Both the position numbers and the translations under genes were made by a program. Under the pieces are notes generated by a model. It was given only the letters and a program-made list of their open reading frames with translations. It made no database searches and had not been told where the DNA came from. From UBA1351 sp963677625 (lineage in GTDB: Bacteria > Bacillota > Clostridia > Lachnospirales > Vallitaleaceae), in NCBI GenBank assembly GCA_963677625.2, contig CAXXSW010000004.1, positions 496,001 through 560,000 on the forward strand: a stretch of DNA of 64,000 nucleotides, in the 5' to 3' direction. How positions within the stretch are numbered: the first letter of the stretch is position 1; each line of letters starts with the position of its first letter. Positions 8,755-17,652 of the stretch are shown here, piece by piece.

Positions 8755-9240
8755 CTATTTCTTTGAATCATATAAGTTCTTTCGAATAGACTCCTGCTGT
8801 TTATTATAGTTCTTATAGTATCCGGTAACGGTTTTCTTGTTCTTTCTAAAAGACTTTACTTCATTCTTCTTACCTGCCGTAACAAGCTTAAATCTAGTAT
8901 GATTTTTTTCTTCCAAAACCTGAATACTAATATTCAGGTCTCCAATTTCTTTAATCAAGCCTTGCATTTGACTAATGTAGTTTCTATATAATTCCGGGTT
9001 TTTCTCCATATGAACTCGAATCCGTTCATATCCAGGTCGAAAGCCGTCATCAATCTGCTTAACCGCATCAATACGAAATTGTTTATTTTTCATTATATTA
9101 TTGAAGGTCTTCATATCGAAGTCATCATTCTTTAGTAACTTCTCCTGACCTAATGTATATTCATATATTTCTAAAAGGGACTTTTTCTTTTTTTGAAGTC
9201 CATCAATTAGCAAGTTAATTGTAGTTATAACATCTGACAT
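8755..9240 (-). CDS. Small helical flagellar-operon protein, possible FliT/FlgN-type chaperone
   Basis: I do not recognise this 161-residue protein with confidence. It is charged, predicted mostly helical, and has no signal peptide or membrane segment. Its N terminus (ITTINLLIDGLQKKKKSLLEIYEYTLGQ) resembles the start of FlgN/FliT-like export chaperones, which bind filament-cap or hook-associated proteins in the cytoplasm. It is the last gene of the flaG-fliD-fliS transcription unit, the position of fliT in B. subtilis, which supports a chaperone role. The C-terminal third is Lys/Asn-rich. A separate, clearer FlgN is encoded at 40301-40813. Function is inferred mainly from position. Confidence 0.5.
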   Translation of the reverse strand: MSDVITTINLLIDGLQKKKKSLLEIYEYTLGQEKLLKNDDFDMKTFNNIMKNKQFRIDAVKQIDDGFRPGYERIRVHMEKNPELYRNYISQMQGLIKEIGDLNISIQVLEEKNHTRFKLVTAGKKNEVKSFRKNKKTVTGYYKNYNKQQESIRKNLYDSKK

Positions 9241-9283
9241 AATTTGCTCTATGCATCAAACTTGAATGCAAACTCCTTTCAAA

Positions 9284-11356
9284 TTATTTTTTTTCATTTT
9301 CATCTAACTGATTATCATAAACTTCTTCAAGGTTTTCCCTAAGAAATAGTTTTTCAATCATAGCATACAAATCCAAATACTCCTTATTGGAAGTTTTAAA
9401 ATTAAAAGATGACAATCGCTTGTCTATTTCTCTGATTGCAGACTTATTAGCAAAACTTTTTATATCGATTAAAGGTGCAAGAACAAATTTCTCTATCTCC
9501 TCTTGTGTTATAGAAAATTCTAATAAATCATCAATAATGAGACGGACTTTTCTTTTTAAAACCTCTACAAAAACATGTTCTTCAAGATCATGCATTAAAA
9601 TCAAGGTGATAATATTATAATACATTTTTTTCAGCTTAATCTCTATCTCTTTATTAAGACCTTCAATGGTCTTTTTTCTAAACATGCCACCTTCAACCCG
9701 TTCTAATTGAACTTCCATTTGATTGCGATAGATAGACTTTGCAGCCCTGTTAAAGACGCCATAAACAAAGATATCAAAATTTTTATTATCAACATCAGCA
9801 GTCATAATCAAAACCTCATCTTTGTTTAGGTCTCTAGCATCAATTTTACTAATCTGTGCATCATAATTCTGTAACTCACCTAAGGGTTCAAAAACAAATC
9901 CTCTTATTTCATTATACTTAAGATAAAATTTGTGAATATGGTTGACATGATGGTCTTTAATAAATTTATTCAGCTCGTACCAAAAATCTGATGCTGCCAT
10001 ACCATATACTACCGAAGAATCATTAGTCTCATAAAGATTATTCCGTTCGCTAAGATAGTTATGAATTCGCATCCTCTGAAGTTCTTTTAGCTTACGAATC
10101 AATATTTGATCTGTTTTGTATAGATTATTCCGAACCATATATTCATAAATTATTTTTATATATGAAAATATATTCTCAACAGTCAAAATATCTTCATCAT
10201 GTTTTTCTATAAATATAAAGGAGTCAATCACAAAAGACAAACTCTCTTTGGTCCCTTGTGTCAGGTCATCTTCTTTCAACTGATTCATTAGCTGATTAAG
10301 AAAATTTTTGAACTCATTTGTCGCTTTACTTTTAATAAAAGACTCATAGGATTTATTAAAATCAAAATCCCTCTTTAACTCTTTAAAAATAATACCCATC
10401 TCAGCTTCCGTCTTTTCCATCAACTGCATATAACGCTGGATAATCGTCTGATTAACAGGGTATCTTGCACTCACAAACATTTTGCGAAGGGCATAAAACT
10501 CACCAATCGTTGAGGAATTTGTCTTAAACATAGAAGTCATAATGATATTTTCACGCAAGACTTTATTAATTAACTTCTTATTGTTATTCTTTCGAAGTAT
10601 CTTACAAAATGCGTCAAAGGCTTGATGGTCTGATATATTACTCCTACTTTTGATAGCTAAATTATCAATATCTGTGAGCACAGAAATATCAACTAAGTTT
10701 TGATAGGATTCTCTCTCCTCATCACTGGGTTCATTTATCTCAAAATAATCTTCAATAATTTTCAAGATTTTCTTCTGAACCATTACCGCTGTATTAGAAA
10801 AGGTCTGCTCGAAGTAATAGCCATTCTTATGATATAATTCTCTAATCTTGGTCCTATAGGAAAGAGTCTTAAGATTTTTCTCTGCCTCAGCCATTTCTTC
10901 TGGATTTTCCACTGCATATTTAGCCATATTGTTCAAAAAAACAAGATCTTCCTGGTCAATAGGAGCTTTCGAATCCGCTATGATTAAGTCTTCTTCAAAA
11001 ATCGCATTAACATTCTTGGTTATATGATTTATTTCTAACTGATGGTCCAGTGTCTTATAATTTTCAGTCATGGTTTGATAGAAATTCACCGGATCTTTCA
11101 GCATAATCATATTTACATACTTAACCAGCTTAATTAGGCGATCACTTACAGCTACTTCATTTATTCTTTCAAGAAGATTTTCCACCGAGGAGCCATTATC
11201 CATGATATCAGCTACATAGGAATACATTTTTTTTACTTTCCCAAGTTCTGATTCACTATTGCTTTTAATCATGGCCTTCACAGTATTATTTAATTTATTG
11301 AAATCAATAACAAATGCACAGAATATTTCCAGTTGGGTTTCTGTTATTTCATGCAT
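9284..11356 (-). CDS. Large uncharacterised protein in the flagellar operon
   Basis: I do not recognise this protein. It is about 690 residues, soluble-looking, rich in Lys, Glu, Asn and Ile, and appears almost wholly helical. There is no signal peptide, membrane span, cysteine motif or nucleotide-binding loop that I can see. A possible beta-rich patch lies near residues 525-565 (RGFVFEPLGELQNY to NFDIFVYGVF). The start is the ATG at 11354-11356, 8 nt after AAGGAG; the frame is open further upstream. It lies between the YjfB-like gene and the small chaperone-like gene, all downstream of the SigD promoter at 14036-14062. It could be a motility or glycosylation accessory factor, but nothing in the sequence says which. 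Confidence 0.6.
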   Translation of the reverse strand: MHEITETQLEIFCAFVIDFNKLNNTVKAMIKSNSESELGKVKKMYSYVADIMDNGSSVENLLERINEVAVSDRLIKLVKYVNMIMLKDPVNFYQTMTENYKTLDHQLEINHITKNVNAIFEEDLIIADSKAPIDQEDLVFLNNMAKYAVENPEEMAEAEKNLKTLSYRTKIRELYHKNGYYFEQTFSNTAVMVQKKILKIIEDYFEINEPSDEERESYQNLVDISVLTDIDNLAIKSRSNISDHQAFDAFCKILRKNNNKKLINKVLRENIIMTSMFKTNSSTIGEFYALRKMFVSARYPVNQTIIQRYMQLMEKTEAEMGIIFKELKRDFDFNKSYESFIKSKATNEFKNFLNQLMNQLKEDDLTQGTKESLSFVIDSFIFIEKHDEDILTVENIFSYIKIIYEYMVRNNLYKTDQILIRKLKELQRMRIHNYLSERNNLYETNDSSVVYGMAASDFWYELNKFIKDHHVNHIHKFYLKYNEIRGFVFEPLGELQNYDAQISKIDARDLNKDEVLIMTADVDNKNFDIFVYGVFNRAAKSIYRNQMEVQLERVEGGMFRKKTIEGLNKEIEIKLKKMYYNIITLILMHDLEEHVFVEVLKRKVRLIIDDLLEFSITQEEIEKFVLAPLIDIKSFANKSAIREIDKRLSSFNFKTSNKEYLDLYAMIEKLFLRENLEEVYDNQLDENEKK

Positions 11357-11464
11357 AACCATCGCTCCTTTGGGGAAATTATACCCTTGCATCAACTGTA
11401 TTCAGCTCAATCCAAAAGTCACAATTAACGGTTGCCCCATAAGAAACAACCGTTATATGTGTTA

Positions 11465-11641
11465 TTATAATTTTACATCAATACTCTTACCAATATGGGG
11501 GTTAACACTTTGCTCCATCATTTTTACAAGATTTGCACCGTTTTGTTCTACCATATCTTTAACTTTTGAAGCAACTGCTATCGAAGCTTGTCCACGCACA
11601 TTTCCCATCTGTTGAACAGTTGCTAATGCTGCAATATCCAT
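11465..11641 (-). CDS. YjfB-like putative motility protein
   Basis: A 58-residue protein beginning MDIAALATVQQMGNVRGQ, with the typical QASIAV segment in the middle and a C terminus ending PHIGKSIDVKL. This pattern matches the YjfB motility family (Pfam YjfB_motility), which is encoded near flagellar genes in Firmicutes and regulated by SigD in B. subtilis; its biochemical role is unknown. It follows fliS by 19 bp. The frame is short but starts behind a usable ribosome site (AAGGAGTTG). Confidence 0.85.
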   Translation of the reverse strand: MDIAALATVQQMGNVRGQASIAVASKVKDMVEQNGANLVKMMEQSVNPHIGKSIDVKL

Positions 11642-11660
11642 CTTATCAACTCCTTAAATG

Positions 11661-12074
11661 TTACAGGGCTTGTTTTTGCATGTCTGGTACTTCCATACCA
11701 TTACTATTTTTTGCTAAACTAATTGCTTCCTTCCATGTATCACGAAATTCTCTTAATAGTCCTATAACCTCTAAAAGAATATCTTTGTCTTTATTTATAT
11801 TCGCCTCAATCAACCTTCTATGCATATAATCATACAGAAGTTCCATTGATTCTGAGACATCATACTCATGATTTAATGATGCCATAAATTCCAAAATAAT
11901 ATCATCCACCCGTATAATTTTATTATGTGCAGTTTGAATATCACCCATTTCTATAGCTTCAAATGCTTGATTTGCGAACTTAATTGCTCCATTATATAGC
12001 ATTAATGTCAATTCTTGAGGCGAAGCCGTCAATATTGAGTTTTGTTTAATCTTAGCATACGGATTATTAGTCAT
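11661..12074 (-). CDS. fliS: Flagellin export chaperone FliS
   Basis: FliS binds the C terminus of flagellin in the cytoplasm, prevents early polymerisation, and in B. subtilis also antagonises FliW. The 137 residues show the family core: NPYAKIKQNSILTASPQELTLMLYNGAIKF, here split for length, followed by the four-helix bundle. I choose the ATG at 12072-12074, 8 nt after AGGAGG, over upstream in-frame codons that lie inside the end of fliD. It follows fliD closely in the same operon. Confidence 0.95.
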   Translation of the reverse strand: MTNNPYAKIKQNSILTASPQELTLMLYNGAIKFANQAFEAIEMGDIQTAHNKIIRVDDIILEFMASLNHEYDVSESMELLYDYMHRRLIEANINKDKDILLEVIGLLREFRDTWKEAISLAKNSNGMEVPDMQKQAL

Positions 12075-12091
12075 GTCCATTTCCTCCTGTT

Positions 12092-13594
12092 TTATAACGC
12101 TGATAGCTGTTGGGCTAGCCAATCTCCCGTAGAATTACTTTGCTGTATCGCCTGTTCCATAGCTGTGAATTGTTTATAGTATCGTTCTTCAACAGCTGCA
12201 AGCCTTTCTTCTAGTCTAGCGATATCATCATCATAATCATCCATTTTACTATCCATCATTTTATCATTGTAAAAGGTCATAGAACTACTCAAGGTAGTTG
12301 ACTTCATTCTTTCATACATCGTATTATAAAGGTGCTGACCCAGATTAGCGAAAAACTCTGAAACACCCTCAATATCATTTTCAAGAGCTTCCTTCAATTT
12401 GTTCTCGCTAGTAGCATATAAGGGATCCTCTTGATCTCCTTCGATATGGAGCATACCTTTTTCTGTATAATTACCTGTAACAATTCCTAATTCTGATAGA
12501 AAGTCATAGCTTAAACCACTAGTATCCAAGCCATTGGATACAGTGAGTATACTTCTCATTTCATTTCTGATACTACTTAGTGTAGAGTCATTTTTTAAAA
12601 GAGAGTCTTTGATTTTTGTTTCCCAAGTCTTGATTTCGTCATCTGTCATTGCAGATTTTTCCTCACTTGTCAGAGGATCATAACCTCTTGCTGACTCAGC
12701 GCCAAGTTTAGCTCCCATTTCAAAAATGAGTTCATTGTAACTGTTGATAAAAGTTTTTATAGACTCATATACGGCTTCAGTATCTGTGTTAACTACAACA
12801 TTAGAAGAACCCGTTTCTGCCAAAATATCAAAATTTAAGCCATTGATTGTCACTTCATTAGATGAACTTGTAAAAGTTGTTCCATTATAATCAAAACTTG
12901 CATCTTCTCCAGCTGATCCAACCACATCATTTCCAGTCAAAGTAAAACCCAAGGCCGTCAAGACTGCATTTGCATTGGAATCACCATTACCTGTCATCGA
13001 GACCTGAACGTCTTGTCCCGTTTTTGACGAAGATAAGAACATCGTTTTGAAGGTATCATCAAAACTTGCACTTAAATCTAAGTCTAAATCACTAATTTTC
13101 GTAAGTACATCACTAATTGTATCTGTATCCGAAATAGTAATTTCATTACTGGCATCAAACGCATCTGATGTACTGGTTTTTATATTAAGGGTTACACTTC
13201 CTGAAATACCGGCAAGTTCCCCTATAGTCGTATCAGCCGTTACAGTATCAGCTAATTTATCACCAGTAAGAAACGAGCCTTTAGCCATAGCATTGACATC
13301 AATAGTATGTACTCCGTTAGTCGCATTTGAGCCATCATTAATTCTTATAGCTGATTCATTTGAACTTGTAATGTTTTTCTTGCTATAGCTTCCGTATGAT
13401 TTAAAAGCAAATAGCTCCTTTTTATAAAAGGAATACATTTTTGTATTTAGTTCTGACCAGGCATCCTTTGTCCACTCAACCCTCGTTTTGTCTTTCTCAA
13501 TATTATCAACTTTTGCTCGCTCAACTTTCATCAAGTCAGCAACAATACTTTGTGTATCAAGACCGGATGCTAATCCAGTAAATTGAATACCCAT
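12092..13594 (-). CDS. fliD: Flagellar filament cap protein FliD
   Basis: FliD (HAP2) caps the growing filament and folds incoming flagellin. The 500-residue protein begins with the family motif GIQFTGLASGLDTQSIVADL and ends in a coiled-coil segment (residues about 445-490, ARLEERLAAVEERYYKQF) that builds the leg domain. The centre is Ser/Thr/Asp-rich and variable, as is usual. It lies between flaG and fliS. The low-complexity centre could carry glycans, but this is only a possibility. Confidence 0.95.
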   Translation of the reverse strand: MGIQFTGLASGLDTQSIVADLMKVERAKVDNIEKDKTRVEWTKDAWSELNTKMYSFYKKELFAFKSYGSYSKKNITSSNESAIRINDGSNATNGVHTIDVNAMAKGSFLTGDKLADTVTADTTIGELAGISGSVTLNIKTSTSDAFDASNEITISDTDTISDVLTKISDLDLDLSASFDDTFKTMFLSSSKTGQDVQVSMTGNGDSNANAVLTALGFTLTGNDVVGSAGEDASFDYNGTTFTSSSNEVTINGLNFDILAETGSSNVVVNTDTEAVYESIKTFINSYNELIFEMGAKLGAESARGYDPLTSEEKSAMTDDEIKTWETKIKDSLLKNDSTLSSIRNEMRSILTVSNGLDTSGLSYDFLSELGIVTGNYTEKGMLHIEGDQEDPLYATSENKLKEALENDIEGVSEFFANLGQHLYNTMYERMKSTTLSSSMTFYNDKMMDSKMDDYDDDIARLEERLAAVEERYYKQFTAMEQAIQQSNSTGDWLAQQLSAL

Positions 13595-13609
13595 AAGTTC
13601 ACCACCATT

Positions 13610-14002
13610 CTATCTTTTCTCATCAACTAAAATGCCTGCCACTTCCCACATGTGACCTACCATATCAAGGACTTTCTCACTTGGTATTTCCCTGATAACG
13701 GAATCATTACTGGTATCAATAACCTTAACCATTATCTGTTTTGTTAATTCATGTATAGAAAATTCTAACTTTCTGTCGTATGTACGTATATGTTTGTTTG
13801 CCTGTTCAATAGCTTGAATAACTTCCTTTTCACTTTTCTGACTTCTTACTTCTGCTGCCACTTCTGCTTCCTGATTGTTTGCTTTAGTCATTTGAACAGT
13901 ATCACTTTTTTGTGTAACCGAGTTGTCATGTCTGGATTCCATTCCTGCTGGTTTTGATTGGGGTTGATAAGAAGTATCAGCGCCAACACTATCAATTCGC
14001 AT
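13610..14002 (-). CDS. flaG: FlaG family protein
   Basis: FlaG proteins are small flagellar proteins that affect filament length; the mechanism is unclear. The conserved C-terminal domain spans about residues 65-130: RKLEFSIHELTKQIMVKVID, then VIREIPSEKVLDMVGHM. The N-terminal half is polar and low in complexity. It is the first gene of the operon flaG-fliD-fliS and lies about 35 bp downstream of a consensus SigD promoter. The homologue in B. subtilis is yvyC, next to hag. Confidence 0.9.
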   Translation of the reverse strand: MRIDSVGADTSYQPQSKPAGMESRHDNSVTQKSDTVQMTKANNQEAEVAAEVRSQKSEKEVIQAIEQANKHIRTYDRKLEFSIHELTKQIMVKVIDTSNDSVIREIPSEKVLDMVGHMWEVAGILVDEKR

Positions 14003-14035
14003 ACATTTACCTCCTTGTAATAGTTTCTATCTTAT

Positions 14036-14062
14036 ATATCGGCTAAAGCAAGTGTTAATTTA
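14036..14062 (-). promoter_or_regulatory. Consensus SigD (sigma-28) promoter for flaG-fliD-fliS
   Basis: On the minus strand TAAA (14059-14062) and GCCGATAT (14036-14043) are separated by 15 bases, an exact match to the SigD consensus. It lies just upstream of the flaG ribosome site. Confidence 0.88.
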
Positions 14063-14094
14063 GGTTGTTAATAAAAAGTTAACAAGTTCAATGC

Positions 14095-15126
14095 TTATTT
14101 CACATCTTCCCATCTTATTATAGATTCTTTTTCCAAGGATTTTAGAAGACTTCTTCCAATTAACTTCTTTTTCTCATTGACAGGTATACCGCTTCCAGGC
14201 CGTTTAGCAATTATATCCTTTTCACTTAAAATGCTTCCTTCTTTAAGGCATTCTTTTGTAACAAGACTTCTTCTCATCTTTTTTTGTTGTTCAAGTTCTT
14301 CTGTAGATAATTGTCGCGCCTTGCTTCCCATTGCCGACCATAAAAGATTACATTTGTCGACAAGTTTTTTCATGGTATCTGGTTCAGTTGCCATATTATT
14401 ATCCATACCCATTTTTGTGTTGTCTAAGGTAAAGTGCTTCTCAATAATACCCGCACCCAAGGCCACAGCTCCTATGGCAACCTCATAGCCCTGAGTATGA
14501 TCTGAATATCCAATAGTATAGTCCGGATACTGTTCTATTAAAGTCACAATATTATTAAGATTAACATGTTCTGGCTCAACTGGATACACTGATACGCAAT
14601 GCAAAATAGCCAATTGGTGGTTTCCACTTTTCCTTATAGTATCGACAGCACTTGCAACCTCATCAAAAGTTGCCATGCCGGTGGACATAATCATAGGCTT
14701 GCCTTTACTAGCAATGTATGCTAAATAATCGATATTATTAATTTCCATAGATGAAATTTTAATAAAGGGAACATGACATTGTTCAATGAGAAAATCGACT
14801 TCTTCCCTAGAATATGGCGTTGAGGCAAAATCTATTTTTTGACTATCACAAAACTCCTTAATTTCAATCAATTGGGCTTTAGATAAAGAAAATTTCTTTA
14901 TGATTCTCTTTGCAATTGGATTTTCTTTATAATAGGTTTTGGCATACAGAGACTCTTCAGTCCACGATTGAAATTTTACACAAGAACAACCGCAGGCTTT
15001 TGCTTCAAGAATCATACGCTTTGCCAGTTCAAGATCACCATTATGACTTGAATTCACCTCAGCAATTATATACGGTTTTTTTTGATTTCCAATAACAGTT
15101 CCATTATCTAACACAATTTCTGCCAT
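14095..15126 (-). CDS. NeuB/PseI-family N-acylneuraminate-type synthase
   Basis: Enzymes of this family condense phosphoenolpyruvate with a six-carbon sugar to give a nine-carbon nonulosonic acid. The TIM-barrel domain shows AEVNSSHNGDLELAKRM near the N terminus, KFQSW, STGMATFDE and a metal-binding-type EKHFTLD near residue 233. The last 60 residues form the SAF antifreeze-like domain (RRSLVTKECLKEG, ending with IGRSL). The ATG at 15124-15126 has a TAGGAG site; a GTG two codons earlier is less likely. It is the last gene of the glycosylation island. No NeuA/PseF cytidylyltransferase or UDP-sugar enzymes of the Pse or Leg pathways are in this window, so the substrate is uncertain. Confidence 0.85.
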   Translation of the reverse strand: MAEIVLDNGTVIGNQKKPYIIAEVNSSHNGDLELAKRMILEAKACGCSCVKFQSWTEESLYAKTYYKENPIAKRIIKKFSLSKAQLIEIKEFCDSQKIDFASTPYSREEVDFLIEQCHVPFIKISSMEINNIDYLAYIASKGKPMIMSTGMATFDEVASAVDTIRKSGNHQLAILHCVSVYPVEPEHVNLNNIVTLIEQYPDYTIGYSDHTQGYEVAIGAVALGAGIIEKHFTLDNTKMGMDNNMATEPDTMKKLVDKCNLLWSAMGSKARQLSTEELEQQKKMRRSLVTKECLKEGSILSEKDIIAKRPGSGIPVNEKKKLIGRSLLKSLEKESIIRWEDVK

Positions 15127-15134
15127 ACTCACTC

Positions 15135-16913
15135 CTATACGTCCATCTCAATCAGCATTTCCCTTTTTATCAATTCCAGTTCAAGAAATGGTGACTGATC
15201 TTCCAAATACGTTTTTATCAACCTTTTCCTTTCATTCATCCTGAATGAATTATGTAGATACTTTTGTTCTTCTTTACCAATAATCTCACATAACACTGGA
15301 CCTTGTGTTTCAAGAACACATTTAACACCAGAGCTTAATTCTGAAGTGACTGTAATCGACGTGTACAATAAATCAAAACAATCTCCTATCCTTTTGAACT
15401 CAACAGATCCAACACCATTTACTGAATCTGTTCCAATCGTTCTATTTCTAAATAGTTGTTTTTGTCTTTGCCTGATGATATCATACATATTGTTATTATT
15501 AACAAATATTTTGATTGGTATATTATATTGCTTTATGGTAGCTAACTCTTGAAGGTTCATCATCAAAGATCCATCTCCAATAATGACAACAATACTCTTT
15601 TGTGATGAAAAATAGCTTCCTATTGCCAATCCCAATGCGGTTCCCATTGAACCTTGTGCTGCTGGATGAATGCACCGTTGACCTTCTTTAAGCTTAAGTG
15701 CTGTTGGTATAATAAGTTCTTCCAATCCCGCATCAGTAATAAAAACAGATTCTCTTTGCCCATGAACCGAGAGAACCTCAGCCAAATCATATAGGTCAAT
15801 TGGATCTGATTCCTGAGAATGACAAACTGTTCTAGGAAAGAGATCTCTCCAATAAGCGCATTTCTTCACCCATTCTTCACCTATGGTTTTCGCAGGCAAC
15901 TCCAAAGCCTTATTAAAAAAAGATGAAATATTCACAGTCAAAACCTTATTAATCTCCACCGTCTCCATCTTCAAGGATAAGTCATACTCATGAACAGCTG
16001 TGATATAAGCCTCTCTTGCAAAACGATGGTATTCGTCACCAGTTGTTACAGGATTCAATCCCGCACCGACAGCGAGTATATAATCCGAATTTTGGATGGC
16101 GAAATTAGCAGACCGATTTCCACCAAGCGCTGCAACAGAACCTAGCACAAGATGATTTTCATACGGAAACAAATCTGAAGCATTCTGTTCGGTAACAATT
16201 GGCATATTCATTCTTTTTGCAAACTCTATACATTGTTTTTCTAAATTCAATGTTCTTATGTGGCTTCCAATGAGCATAATAGGTCTTTTAGCCTTGTGTA
16301 TATCCTTATGAATTTCAAGAAGTTCATCTTCTTTTGGTTCAATTAAGTCTTTGTATCCTTGGTATCGTTCCAATTCTTTCGGGTCAACTCTCATATTTTG
16401 AACATCAACAGGAACATCAATCCATACCGGACCCCTGATACCAGATTTTGCTTCATAAAGAGCCTTATCCATGATATATCCAATCTTCTGGGGATCAGTT
16501 ACCATGACAGAATATTTAGTAATACTATCCACAATTGGAATAATATTGGCTTCCTGATTACCAAAGGTTCGCGTCTCTGCTCCTGTATAATATGTTGTTT
16601 CCTTCAATACATTCTGTCCCGATACATAAACTACTGGAATGTGGTCTTGCCAGGCATTTAAGACCCCGGTTATCGCATTTGTACTACCACATCCTGTAGA
16701 AACAAAACACGCCCCTAGATGGTTATTATACTGGGCATATCCATTTGCTGCATAAGCTGCCGTCTGTTCATGATGAACAGCTACCGCCATTAAATCGTCA
16801 TGTTTTGCTACTGCATCAGAAAGATATAATATACCTCTTCCGGTTATCATGAATATATGTCTGATTTTTTCTTCATACAAACGACCAGCTATATAGTCTG
16901 CCACTCTAATCAT
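15135..16913 (-). CDS. Thiamin diphosphate-dependent enzyme of the acetolactate synthase type
   Basis: The 592-residue protein has the three-domain layout of the acetolactate synthase family: an N-terminal PYR domain with the catalytic Glu49 in HHEQTAAYAANGYA, a central domain, and a C-terminal PP domain with GDGS at 446-449 followed after the usual gap by NNNNMYDI. Such enzymes cleave pyruvate or a 2-keto acid and transfer the resulting acyl unit to an acceptor. In sugar clusters, related enzymes (for example YerE) add a two-carbon branch to CDP-keto-deoxyhexoses. Its place next to an RfbF/RfbG pair and a LuxC-type reductase suggests a carboligation on a sugar or aldehyde. A biosynthetic ALS role is unlikely because no ilv genes are near. 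Confidence 0.82.
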   Translation of the reverse strand: MIRVADYIAGRLYEEKIRHIFMITGRGILYLSDAVAKHDDLMAVAVHHEQTAAYAANGYAQYNNHLGACFVSTGCGSTNAITGVLNAWQDHIPVVYVSGQNVLKETTYYTGAETRTFGNQEANIIPIVDSITKYSVMVTDPQKIGYIMDKALYEAKSGIRGPVWIDVPVDVQNMRVDPKELERYQGYKDLIEPKEDELLEIHKDIHKAKRPIMLIGSHIRTLNLEKQCIEFAKRMNMPIVTEQNASDLFPYENHLVLGSVAALGGNRSANFAIQNSDYILAVGAGLNPVTTGDEYHRFAREAYITAVHEYDLSLKMETVEINKVLTVNISSFFNKALELPAKTIGEEWVKKCAYWRDLFPRTVCHSQESDPIDLYDLAEVLSVHGQRESVFITDAGLEELIIPTALKLKEGQRCIHPAAQGSMGTALGLAIGSYFSSQKSIVVIIGDGSLMMNLQELATIKQYNIPIKIFVNNNNMYDIIRQRQKQLFRNRTIGTDSVNGVGSVEFKRIGDCFDLLYTSITVTSELSSGVKCVLETQGPVLCEIIGKEEQKYLHNSFRMNERKRLIKTYLEDQSPFLELELIKREMLIEMDV

Positions 16914-16922
16914 ACTACACCT

Positions 16923-17393
16923 CTAACTTTTAGGTCTAAACTTCAGCATAACTTCAGGTATAGTAATAGTTAATTCCAGCTCACATGCCACTGTTTGGTC
17001 AACAAATCCTTTTACTACCCCTTTTGCCAGTCCCCGTTTAAAAGATTTTAGCTCTGCTTCAACGTCTAAACGGTCACCTGGAATAATTTTCTTTCTAAAT
17101 TTAGCATCCTTAATATTAACAAATCCAGTTTTCATGCCTTTATACTCAGGCAGAGTAAGAAAGGTCATCAAAAAAACCTGAGTTAAGCATTCAATTTGAA
17201 TAAATCCAGGTACATTAGGTTCATCAGCAAAGTGAGCAGGAAAGAACCACTCGTTATATGTAAAATTCTTATACCCAAAGGCCGAAACTCCAGGTATTGC
17301 CTTCGATATGCCATCAAGAAAAAAACATGGATATCTATTTTGCTGATACTGCTGGATTTCAATTGCAGATAAGTTCTCTATAACATTGGACAT
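16923..17393 (-). CDS. FabZ/FabA-like hotdog-fold protein
   Basis: This 156-residue protein has the hotdog fold signature of beta-hydroxyacyl-ACP dehydratases: FFPAHFADEPNVPGFIQIEC, with the likely catalytic His54 and Glu68 both present. FabZ-type enzymes dehydrate 3-hydroxyacyl-ACP. I choose the second of two adjacent ATG codons, 5 nt after GGGAGG; the first overlaps the stop of the ACP gene. The direct coupling with an acyl carrier protein and the nearby acyl-AMP ligase indicates an acyl chain made or trimmed on this dedicated ACP. It is shorter and more divergent than housekeeping FabZ, so a thioesterase-like or epimerising role is possible. Confidence 0.78.
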   Translation of the reverse strand: MSNVIENLSAIEIQQYQQNRYPCFFLDGISKAIPGVSAFGYKNFTYNEWFFPAHFADEPNVPGFIQIECLTQVFLMTFLTLPEYKGMKTGFVNIKDAKFRKKIIPGDRLDVEAELKSFKRGLAKGVVKGFVDQTVACELELTITIPEVMLKFRPKS

Positions 17394-17395
17394 CA

Positions 17396-17638
17396 TTACC
17401 TCCCAAAGTCTAAATCGTATTTTGCTAGAATCTCCATACCTATTTCATAGCTTGAGAAATCAACAATATCATCCGTGTCCAACTCAAGGTCAAACTCATC
17501 TTCCAACATAGCTATAAGGCTCATATGCCCAACGCTATCCCATTCAGGAACATCCTGATACTTTAGTCCTTCCAGTTGTTTCTCCTCTACTAAAAGGGCT
17601 TCCATAAATATGGTGTTATATTTTTTTAAAGTGTCCAT
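17396..17638 (-). CDS. Acyl carrier protein of the glycosylation island
   Basis: An 80-residue four-helix acidic carrier protein with the phosphopantetheine attachment motif at Ser35 in EWDSVGHMSLI. The start at 17636-17638 is set by AAAGGAG 6 nt upstream; the frame is open further upstream without a ribosome site. It is followed immediately (TAATG) by the FabZ-like gene and preceded by the FkbM gene. A dedicated ACP in a flagellin glycosylation island parallels the ACPs of the Pseudomonas flagellin islands, where acyl groups are placed on amino sugars. Confidence 0.88.
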   Translation of the reverse strand: MDTLKKYNTIFMEALLVEEKQLEGLKYQDVPEWDSVGHMSLIAMLEDEFDLELDTDDIVDFSSYEIGMEILAKYDLDFGR

Positions 17639-17652
17639 TTTATTCTCCTTTT

